In this document: positions 57,838-64,000 of the stretch, piece after piece
Layout of the letters: each line of letters begins with the position of its first letter
Numbering within the stretch: position 1 is the first letter of the stretch
IMG/VR virus record: IMGVR_UViG_3300021511_000005
Span: 45,479 to 109,478 of that record
Direction: 5' to 3' (one strand)
Source: a virus
DNA: 64,000 nucleotides
Notes under the pieces: generated by a model
What the model was told of the DNA's origin: nothing
What the model saw: the letters and a program-made list of their open reading frames with translations, nothing else
Databases searched by the model: none
Program-made: the position numbers and the translations under genes

Positions 57838-59271
57838 ATGGGAGACAACGCATTTGTGAGCTGGCGAGACTACGAAGGTCTCGACGGCTTCGGCGCGGCC
57901 AGCCAAGCGGACGTCCAGGACCTGCGGAAGGCGCTTGCCGCGGGCCAGGATGTCAACAACCCGGGCACGGCCGCCGGTGAGGGCTTCCCGCTCCGCATCG
58001 AGTCGCTCGAGCGGACGCTGAAGGTCGTCACGTATCGCATGGACGATGTCCGCCTGTGGCGGAACATCACCAAGCTTCCGGCCTACAACACGGTCGAGGA
58101 GTACAACCGGCTGAGGAGCTACGGCTCCGGGGACGGAAACGCTTTCATCGCGGAGGGCAACCTCCCCGAGACGGACGATTCGACCTACAGCCGTGAGTTC
58201 ACCATCATCAAGTACCTGGGCACCACCCGGAGCGTGACGCACGTCATGTCCCTGGTGCGACCGGCCCATGGTCCGGTGGTGGCCCAGGAAACCATCAACG
58301 GGACTGCCTGGCTGCTCAAGCAGATCGAGCGGGCCCTGTTCTTCGGGGACTCGTCCCTGGTGCCGGTCCAGTGGGACGGGCTCGACGTGTTGATCACGGC
58401 GGGCGCGCCGGCGGCCAACATCATCGACCTGCGGGGTCAGCCGTTGTCGGAGGATGTCCTCAACGATGGCGGTTTGACGGTCAAGACCGCCCCCAACTAC
58501 GGGCGGGCGACCGACCTGTACCTGGCCGATGGCGCCTACAGCGACCTGGCCAAGTCCTTCTACCCGGCGGAGCGCTACAACATCCCGCCCGGCGGCTGGA
58601 CTGATGGAATGGTGGGGATGCAGATCAAGGGCTTCCACAGCATGGTCGGCCCCATCATGTTCAACCCGGACGTCTTCGTCGAGTTCGGCGCGGCCCCGGC
58701 CGCGGCAGCGGTTGGCGCGGCGGCCACCAGGCCGGGTACCCCGACCGAGGACGTGGCCCCTGCGGCCGCCGGCACGGGTTCCCAGTTCACCGCGGCGGAC
58801 GCCGGCGACTACAACTACAAGGTGGTCGCCATCAACCGGTACGGCAAGAGTGCAGCGCTGGCTCTGACCGGTCCGGTGACGGTCGCCACGGGTGAGCAGG
58901 TCACCTTCTCGATCGGTGACGGTTCCCCAATCGCCACGGCCTACGAGGTCTACCGCAGCCCGAAGGACGGCGCGGTGGGCACCGAGAAGCTGGCCTTCAC
59001 CACGGCATGGACGGCGGATCCGACGGTCATCACCGACACCAACGCCTACTTGCCGGGGACGAGCACGGCATTCCTCGTTCAGCAGAACGTGGAGTTCTTC
59101 TCGTTCAAGCAGCTGGCCCCGTTCGTGAAGATCCCGCTCGCCACGATCGACACCAGCATCCGTTGGATGCAGTTGATTTACGGCGCGCCGACGGTCTACG
59201 CGCCGGGCAAGTCCGTGATTTACCGGAACGTTGGCCGTGCGGTCGGTTCCGTGGGTGGCGGCGGCGCCTAG
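57838..59271 (+). CDS. Major capsid protein with inserted Ig-like domain
   Basis: 477 residues, HK97-fold type by context and pattern: a long N-arm with a probable cleavage region (AGQDVNNPGTAAGEGFPLRI, 35-54), KLPAYNTVEEYNRL, a spine-like helix NGTAWLLKQIERALFFGDS (about residues 158-176), and a C-terminal strand region (FVKIPLATIDTSIRWMQL). Between about 285 and 400 lies a Gly/Ala/Pro linker followed by a beta-sandwich-like segment (GDYNYKVVAINRYGKSA, GSPIATAYEVYRSPKDG) resembling an Ig/FN3 domain exposed on the capsid surface. AAGGAGAGG precedes ATG 57838. Confidence 0.8.
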   Translation: MGDNAFVSWRDYEGLDGFGAASQADVQDLRKALAAGQDVNNPGTAAGEGFPLRIESLERTLKVVTYRMDDVRLWRNITKLPAYNTVEEYNRLRSYGSGDGNAFIAEGNLPETDDSTYSREFTIIKYLGTTRSVTHVMSLVRPAHGPVVAQETINGTAWLLKQIERALFFGDSSLVPVQWDGLDVLITAGAPAANIIDLRGQPLSEDVLNDGGLTVKTAPNYGRATDLYLADGAYSDLAKSFYPAERYNIPPGGWTDGMVGMQIKGFHSMVGPIMFNPDVFVEFGAAPAAAAVGAAATRPGTPTEDVAPAAAGTGSQFTAADAGDYNYKVVAINRYGKSAALALTGPVTVATGEQVTFSIGDGSPIATAYEVYRSPKDGAVGTEKLAFTTAWTADPTVITDTNAYLPGTSTAFLVQQNVEFFSFKQLAPFVKIPLATIDTSIRWMQLIYGAPTVYAPGKSVIYRNVGRAVGSVGGGGA

Positions 59272-59289
59272 TAGCTAGGTAGGACCTGA

Positions 59290-59321
59290 CCCTGGGGGCT
59301 GGACGGCTCCGGCCCCCAGGG
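59290..59321 (+). terminator. Strong hairpin after capsid gene, no T-tract
   Basis: A near-perfect 14-pair stem (59290-59303 with 59308-59321, one T-G pair) with loop CGGC, 18 bases after the capsid stop. No T-run follows (GATATCC), so it is not a classical intrinsic terminator. It could partially terminate, stabilise the capsid mRNA 3' end, or attenuate downstream transcription. Confidence 0.5.
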
Positions 59322-59352
59322 GATATCCTCCAGCTACACAAGGAGGCGTCAC

Positions 59353-59898
59353 ATGAAGGTACAACTGCAACACAAGCGCCGCCGCGAAGGCGGTGTCTCG
59401 GTAGGTACGACTCGCTACACTCTGGATGAGCGGGGTGTGGTGGAGGTGAGCGAGGAGCACGCGGGGAAGATGCTCCAGGGGTCAGCCTGGCGGCCACTGG
59501 GGCCGGATGGGCAGCTCCCCTGGGATGAGCCTCCCCCAGCTCCGCCCATGATCCAGGGAGCCGCAGGCCGGCGTCCCAGGACGCGGGAGGAGCTGCTGGA
59601 CGTGGCGGACATCGCGGGGGTTCCGCCACCCGGCGACGAGCCCAAGGTTTTCGATCGGTCCGGGCGGACCATCAAGCCGCCCGAGCCGAAGGGCGAGGAC
59701 GAGGACGAGACCACCCCCGATCTGCCCCCAGCTCCGGCGGAGGCGTCCGAGCCCGAGGGGGCGGAAGAGGAGACCATCGAGGTCTCCATGGACATGACCA
59801 AGGCTCAGCTTCTGGAGGTCTGCGAACAGGTGGGGATCGAAGTCCCCAAGGGAGCGACCAAGGCGAAGCTGCTGGAGCTGATCACGCAAGGAGACTGA
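59353..59898 (+). CDS. Unknown virion-region protein with HeH/SAP-like end
   Basis: 181 residues. N-terminal beta-like part (VQLQHKRRREGGVSVG), a Pro/acidic linker, and a C-terminal helix pair TKAQLLEVCEQVGIEVP and GATKAKLLELI, resembling HeH/LEM or SAP-like folds often found in phage head proteins. AAGGAGG precedes the start. Perhaps a head-tail connector or head-associated protein. Confidence 0.6.
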   Translation: MKVQLQHKRRREGGVSVGTTRYTLDERGVVEVSEEHAGKMLQGSAWRPLGPDGQLPWDEPPPAPPMIQGAAGRRPRTREELLDVADIAGVPPPGDEPKVFDRSGRTIKPPEPKGEDEDETTPDLPPAPAEASEPEGAEEETIEVSMDMTKAQLLEVCEQVGIEVPKGATKAKLLELITQGD

Positions 59899-59899
59899 C

Positions 59900-60208
59900 A
59901 TGGCACCGAGAAACACGACCAAAGAGGACGAAGTCCTCCACGGCGTCAAGGCCCAGGCGAACGAGCGGTTCATGTCGTTCAAGCACGTCCACGCGGGCGC
60001 GGCGGACGCTGTGTTGTTCGCGTCCTACGGACTCCCCGACATGAAGGATACGGACTATCGGATCTTCCTACAGGGCGAGTCCACAGAGAGCCAGGGAGAC
60101 GCCATTTCCATCGACGAGTCTTCGATCGCCACCACGGGCTTCAGCTTCGTGGGAGGGACGGCCGCGGAGATCAGCCACATCCTGATCCACGGCAACGTGC
60201 AGGAGTAG
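59900..60208 (+). CDS. Small beta-rich virion protein
   Basis: 102 residues. Ends with GGTAAEISHILIHGNVQE; the middle contains FLQGESTESQGDAISIDESS. It looks like a compact beta-structured head or tail component, perhaps a decoration protein given its closeness to the capsid gene. No family recognised. Confidence 0.55.
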   Translation: MAPRNTTKEDEVLHGVKAQANERFMSFKHVHAGAADAVLFASYGLPDMKDTDYRIFLQGESTESQGDAISIDESSIATTGFSFVGGTAAEISHILIHGNVQE

Positions 60209-60211
60209 CCG

Positions 60212-60511
60212 ATGCCCCCAGTGGTCCAGCTGAAGGGCGGGGTCCCGAAGCACATCAACGGGACCACGGTTAATCCGGCGGCTCCGGAGGAATGGCCCTG
60301 GTCAGGCGGTCGGTCCAATTACCTGTGGTTTGAGAACACGGGGTCCGGGGCCATCGTGCTGTCCTTCAACGAGGCAGACGCCACGGCGGACATCGGTGTG
60401 TCGGTCGCAGCCGGTGCCCAGGTTCTGCTTCCGGTGGAGGCGGTATCCTTCTGGACCAAGTCGGCAGCGGCTCAAACGTTCCAAGCGGTAGCGTTTCTGC
60501 ATCGCGGCTGA
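60212..60511 (+). CDS. Small beta-rich virion protein
   Basis: 99 residues. Beta-rich (NYLWFENTGSGAIVLSFNEA, DIGVSVAAGAQVLLPVEA, FWTKSAAAQTFQAVAFL), the rhythm of small jelly-roll or decoration proteins. Three bases after the previous stop. No family recognised. Confidence 0.55.
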   Translation: MPPVVQLKGGVPKHINGTTVNPAAPEEWPWSGGRSNYLWFENTGSGAIVLSFNEADATADIGVSVAAGAQVLLPVEAVSFWTKSAAAQTFQAVAFLHRG

Positions 60512-60532
60512 TGGAGGCTCGACGGAGGAAGC

Positions 60533-61042
60533 GTGGCAGGCAGCGAGGGCACGGACGGTCTGATCCACCCGCCTGACGGTGGGGCCCATGACCATCATGC
60601 TGCGCCGGACCACGTCACGATCAGCGACATAGCTACGGTTATCTCCGCGGGTTCAACAGCCAATGTAGACACAACGCTCCCTCGTTCGGATTATCAGATT
60701 GCGCGGGTCCTGGTCCACGGGCCCAAGGCGGCCGTGGGGACCCTTCCGGGTAATGCGGGCTATGAGGGGGCCTTCGTCCTGGCAGCGCTGGTGTCCTCCG
60801 ACGCCATGGGGCATTCGGCGCGGGACGCGGGGGCCTTCCGCCAGTACAGCGGCGTCTGGAGCAAACAGGCTTCGGCGGCGATCCTGTCGGAGTACGTGTT
60901 CGACTCGTCGACATCTCTCTACAACCGTTACATCGCGATCCAGGACGCCTACATCACCGGCTCGACGCTACGGCTGGTGATGGTCAATGGACACAGCTCG
61001 TCTGCGACAGTCTGGATCAAGGGAGGAGCGATTCTGCTGTGA
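60533..61042 (+). CDS. Tandem beta-structured virion protein 1
   Basis: 169 residues from GTG 60533 after GGAGG. His-rich start (GGAHDHHAAPDHVTISDI) then beta sandwich-like sequence ending YIAIQDAYITGSTLRLVM and VWIKGGAILL. The pattern FDSS...DAYI...LR...G is shared with the gene at 61506 and, more weakly, the one at 61039, suggesting a duplicated family of surface or tail proteins. Confidence 0.6.
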   Translation: MAGSEGTDGLIHPPDGGAHDHHAAPDHVTISDIATVISAGSTANVDTTLPRSDYQIARVLVHGPKAAVGTLPGNAGYEGAFVLAALVSSDAMGHSARDAGAFRQYSGVWSKQASAAILSEYVFDSSTSLYNRYIAIQDAYITGSTLRLVMVNGHSSSATVWIKGGAILL

Positions 61043-61509
61043 GGCTTCGCGCGCCAGAAGGAATCACCGATCACGACCTGCTGGTGGTTACGCCGGAGGA
61101 CCACCATCCGGGCGCGGAGATTGAGCGTGTGATCCAGAATGGCCTATCGATAGCTCCGGGAGCCTACGAGCATCGAGTTCAGTGGACTCACGATGGTCAC
61201 GAGGTTACGGAGGCGATGTTGGCCGGGGTGTCGACGATTATCTCCGGCGGCCGTATTGGGGCCTGGGGGATGGGATCCCAAACGTCGGGTGAGGGGGACT
61301 CCCGCTTCATCAGCGGGGCGGGCGTCTACACGTACATCGCCAGCTTCAGCCGACTCCACGGGGATACCTACCTGTCCACCGCGATCTTCGGGACGTCGAT
61401 CTACTGGAGAGATATCTATCTCGATGGGGACGAGACTGTGTTGGAGTTCTTCAACACCGGCGCTAGCAACCAGATCTTGCGGTTCTGGGGGACGGTGGCG
61501 GCGAAGTGA
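61039..61509 (+). CDS. Tandem beta-structured virion protein 2
   Basis: 156 residues, GTGA-coupled to the gene before. SIAPGAYEHRVQWTHDG, GVSTIISGGRIGAWGMGS and SIYWRDIYLDGDETVLEFFN show the same overall layout as its neighbours but weaker similarity. Probably another surface or tail component. Confidence 0.55.
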   Translation: MRLRAPEGITDHDLLVVTPEDHHPGAEIERVIQNGLSIAPGAYEHRVQWTHDGHEVTEAMLAGVSTIISGGRIGAWGMGSQTSGEGDSRFISGAGVYTYIASFSRLHGDTYLSTAIFGTSIYWRDIYLDGDETVLEFFNTGASNQILRFWGTVAAK

Positions 61510-62027
61510 AGACCCGGGATCCCCTTGACCATCCGCTCGCCCACGCTGCGCTGACGAACGTCACGATCGACCAGCACCACATCCGGCCCAGTAACATCTC
61601 AGTGGTGAACACCACGCAGTCGATTGCGCCGCTTCCGGGTGGCCCTGACGATTGGGACATTGCGATCCCGTTCGATACTCAGGTGGTCCGGTTGTCGTTG
61701 CGGTCAGCGTGGCAGACGGATGATGTGGGTGGGATGGGCGGTGTCCACGTCATTGCCGGGAGGACGGCATACCTGCAGGCGTCTAGCTTCTCTCAGGGTG
61801 GCCCGAGCAACTGGAGAAGCGGGGGCTACTTCGGTGTCTTCGCCAAGCCCGCATCTTCGCTGGACTTGAGCCACAGGATCTTCGACAGTTCTGGTAAGAT
61901 TGCGTTGACGGACGTCTATATCGCGCAGACGGGGCCAAGTACGCGAGTGCTCCGGACGAGCTGGACGAACTACGGCGCAAGTTACTTGACTCTCTCCGCT
62001 TATGGAGAGGTCCACATCATGGGATAG
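61506..62027 (+). CDS. Tandem beta-structured virion protein 3
   Basis: 173 residues, GTGA-coupled. HRIFDSSGKIALTDVYIAQ and TLSAYGEVHIMG correspond to the C-terminal block of the 60533 gene product. N-terminal DH/QHH motifs also recur. Likely paralogue; function as receptor-binding or decoration protein is only a guess. Confidence 0.6.
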   Translation: MKTRDPLDHPLAHAALTNVTIDQHHIRPSNISVVNTTQSIAPLPGGPDDWDIAIPFDTQVVRLSLRSAWQTDDVGGMGGVHVIAGRTAYLQASSFSQGGPSNWRSGGYFGVFAKPASSLDLSHRIFDSSGKIALTDVYIAQTGPSTRVLRTSWTNYGASYLTLSAYGEVHIMG

Positions 62028-62029
62028 GG

Positions 62030-63355
62030 ATGGACATGTCCGGACGGTTGCGAGTGCTTGCGATCTGCACAGAGGACCCTGAGGTCCTGCTGGGCGGGAT
62101 GGGCCGTCATTGCCGCGAGCTGTACCGGGCGATGGCCCGCCGGTCGGACGTGGAGATTGACTTCCTCACCGCGGGGCCCGGGGAGCTGTCGAAGGAGTAC
62201 CTGGGCTTCACGAAGCACCGGTGGGCGGAGGTGGTCTCGCAGAAACCCATCGAGCTGGGGCTTCGCCCGGTCCTCCAGGCCGATTTGCAGATGGCCGGGC
62301 GGCTGATGGAGCTGATCGCCAGGGGGAAGCGTTGGGACGTGATCCACGCGCACGAATGGTCTTCTATCCAGCTTGCACATCTGGCCCGGACGGCGCTGGG
62401 GATCCCAATTGTCTCGACGATGCACCTGTGTATGGCGGCGCTCCGCATCTACGATCAACCGCTGTGGGGCGATGAGGGGGCTAAAGAAGACGCGGGGCCG
62501 GAGTGGAGCGAGATCGATCTGTGGGTCGCCAACCAGGAGGGGAAGCTCTTGATTGAGAATGACGCGCTGATTCTCTGCAGCCAGGCCTACGTGGATATCG
62601 CGCGGGAGTTCTATCCGCTGCGAGATCCAGCGGATCATTCAAAGGAACAGGCCTTCATGCTCCCCAAGCCCATCTCCATGATCCACAACGGCATCAATAT
62701 CGAGGAATGGCGTCCTGGGGCTGGTGATGGGGAGCGAGCCCGGGCCGAGCATCAGCTCAGCTCCGGGCGTCCAATTGCGCTATTCGTGGGGCGCATCGCG
62801 ACGATGAAGGGGATCGAATACCTTCTGGAGGCACTCGAGGACGAGGACACCGGCTATCAGGTTGTCATTGCGGGCGAGGTCAACGCGGATGTGGGGAAAG
62901 AGGAGTGGTACGTGACGCGGATGCTCCGCTCCATCGAAGGAAGGCATCCCAAGCGACTGCGATGGATCGGCCACCAGGGGGACCGGCAGCTGAAGGATCT
63001 CTACACGCTGGCGGACTGCTGCATCATGCCGAGTACACATGAACCGTTCGGAATCGTCGGACTTGAGGCCATGGCCATGGGCTGCCCTTTGATCGCAACT
63101 CCGATCGGCGGGCTGAAGGAGATCGTCGTCGACAACGACGGTCAGGAGTATGCGTTGATTATCCCCTCGCACAGTTCGGACGCGATCAACGTAGCTCTGA
63201 AGCAGCTTCGGGAGTATCCCGAGGATCGCGCCGAGCTGACGAAGTTGGGGCTCCGCCGAGTCCTGGCGTTTGATTGGGGGCGCATCGCAAACCAGACCGT
63301 GGAGGTCTATCGTTCGGCAATCGAGCCGAGCCAGGAGGTCGCCGTATGCCTGTGA
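62030..63355 (+). CDS. GT4-family glycosyltransferase
   Basis: 441 residues with two Rossmann-like halves. N-terminal GGMGRHCRELYRAMA (sugar or acceptor side) and VIHAHEWSS; C-terminal ALFVGRIATMKGIEYLLEAL and the GT-B family signature EPFGIVGLEAMAMGCPLIAT, which contains the E-x7-E motif. It should transfer a sugar from a nucleotide sugar. Within the virion cluster, possible acceptors are capsid or tail proteins. DNA glycosylation is also possible. Two ATG codons (62030 and 62036) are close. Confidence 0.9.
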   Translation: MDMSGRLRVLAICTEDPEVLLGGMGRHCRELYRAMARRSDVEIDFLTAGPGELSKEYLGFTKHRWAEVVSQKPIELGLRPVLQADLQMAGRLMELIARGKRWDVIHAHEWSSIQLAHLARTALGIPIVSTMHLCMAALRIYDQPLWGDEGAKEDAGPEWSEIDLWVANQEGKLLIENDALILCSQAYVDIAREFYPLRDPADHSKEQAFMLPKPISMIHNGINIEEWRPGAGDGERARAEHQLSSGRPIALFVGRIATMKGIEYLLEALEDEDTGYQVVIAGEVNADVGKEEWYVTRMLRSIEGRHPKRLRWIGHQGDRQLKDLYTLADCCIMPSTHEPFGIVGLEAMAMGCPLIATPIGGLKEIVVDNDGQEYALIIPSHSSDAINVALKQLREYPEDRAELTKLGLRRVLAFDWGRIANQTVEVYRSAIEPSQEVAVCL

Positions 63356-63852
63356 ATCTGACAGAACCCGCTCCGAGCATTGTCATTGACAAGGCCCGGA
63401 TCGCGAACATCGTGATCGAGCACAACCCCTTTCTCGGTCAGTATTGGCTTCTGGTTTACGTTGTCCTGGGGCGGTTGGTAGACGGCGTGTGGGAGCAGAG
63501 GACGGACCCGGAGGACGGCGCTACGGCGTTGTTCTTCCGCATTCAGCCCGGGATCAACCCCCACGCACAGAAGGCCTATCCGGGGCAGCCTGCGCCCGGA
63601 GCTGGGGCCGCGTTAGGCAAGTGCGATACCTGCGGGGCCTGGCACCACCAAGCCGCGGGGGACTGTACCGAGGATGGATGTGCGGGGACGATCCAGCCAT
63701 ATGATGGCTTCGAGCGGCTCTGTCTCGCGGCTCCAGCGGGATCAACCTGCTACGAGGTAATCAAGACGGCGGTCTACAGTTTTCTGACAACGGAGGAGGC
63801 CCCCGATCCGGCGGGCGTGGTTCGCCCGCTTCTCGCGGCTTCGATGGGGTAA
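63346..63852 (+). CDS. Unknown virion-region protein with zinc ribbon
   Basis: 168 residues from ATG 63346 behind GGAGG. Beta-rich N-terminus (SIVIDKARIANIVIEHNPFL, QYWLLVYVVLGRLVDGVWE) and CDTCGAWH...CTEDGCAG (about 92-111), a zinc ribbon. Position after the glycosyltransferase suggests a structural or tail role. No family recognised. Confidence 0.6.
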   Translation: MPVNLTEPAPSIVIDKARIANIVIEHNPFLGQYWLLVYVVLGRLVDGVWEQRTDPEDGATALFFRIQPGINPHAQKAYPGQPAPGAGAALGKCDTCGAWHHQAAGDCTEDGCAGTIQPYDGFERLCLAAPAGSTCYEVIKTAVYSFLTTEEAPDPAGVVRPLLAASMG

Positions 63853-63855
63853 CCG

Positions 63856-64000
63856 ATGACGCTTCACGCCAAATCAGGAGTGCAGCGGCGGTTCTGGACG
63901 GAGCCGCTGCACAGCGGCAATCCCGCCACGCCGGTCACGGGGTCCGCCACAATTTTGATTCGGATCTGGCGTAACAGCGACGGTCTGTGGTTCGACTTCA
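63856..64000 (+). CDS. Partial gene, 3'-truncated, unknown
   Basis: The first 48 codons of a gene running past the window edge, starting MTLHAKSGVQRRFWTEPLHS. Short beta-rich sequence (SATILIRIWRNSDGLWFDF) compatible with another virion component. Confidence 0.5.
   Translation, partial: MTLHAKSGVQRRFWTEPLHSGNPATPVTGSATILIRIWRNSDGLWFDF

Noticed and set aside
1-64000. tRNA genes, CRISPR arrays, insertion sequences, attachment sites or integrase
   Set aside because: Looked for T-loop-like and repeat-spacer patterns and for recombinase motifs by eye; none convincing. A tRNA scan program could still find a diverged one.

Overview
The window is part of the genome of a tailed double-stranded DNA phage (Caudoviricetes). 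It carries a large terminase, portal, MuF-type head protein, prohead protease, probable scaffold and HK97-type capsid protein. About 94 tightly packed genes all lie on the + strand, most with ATGA, TGATG or GTGA stop/start overlaps. The DNA is GC-rich with strong G/C preference at third codon positions, so the host is probably a GC-rich bacterium. GGAGG-type Shine-Dalgarno sites are common. Nothing in the window fixes the host genus. The first gene is cut at its 5' end and the last at its 3' end, so the genome is larger than 64 kb. I see no integrase, tRNA, CRISPR array or insertion sequence.

Layout. (1) 1-6.35 kb: recombination and DNA metabolism, with an SbcD/SbcC (gp47/gp46-like) pair, a PD-(D/E)XK-like nuclease candidate and a ParB-like/DNA methyltransferase fusion. 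(2) 6.35-19.9 kb: many small unknown genes, including an Acb2/Tad1-hairpin-like protein (a candidate anti-CBASS nucleotide sponge), a beta sliding clamp, two large unknown or coiled-coil proteins, a YkgJ-like cysteine-cluster protein, a winged-helix protein, a membrane-anchored matrixin-like protease and a lipoprotein. (3) 19.9-33.2 kb: an accessory region divided by eight short promoter-leader cassettes. Seven share a -35 box, a CCGC-N3-GCGG palindrome and a hairpin close to the Shine-Dalgarno site; the eighth is a variant. They drive two PAPS-reductase-like PP-loop proteins, a C5-cytosine-methyltransferase-like protein, an XF1762-like GNAT-type protein, a SprT-like protease operon and many zinc-ribbon proteins. 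(4) 33.2-35.9 kb: lysis, with an M15/extensin-like endolysin carrying a peptidoglycan-binding tail, a membrane HExxH protein, a holin-like protein and a lytic transglycosylase. (5) 35.9-64 kb: packaging and virion genes, in the order large terminase, two giant multidomain proteins, portal, MuF fusion, an LPD29-like protein, protease, scaffold, capsid and small beta-rich virion proteins. A GT4 glycosyltransferase lies among the last genes.

The most unusual parts are the repeated promoter-leader cassettes and the series of very large polyvalent-type proteins next to the portal. One of these joins a MuF domain to a tRNA-guanine-transglycosylase-like barrel and a phage inorganic-pyrophosphatase-like domain. 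Several of them share a short W-x-YRYPDGKGG module. Their position among head genes suggests they are packaged and delivered into the host with the DNA. All functions are inferred from reading the sequence; no database search was run.
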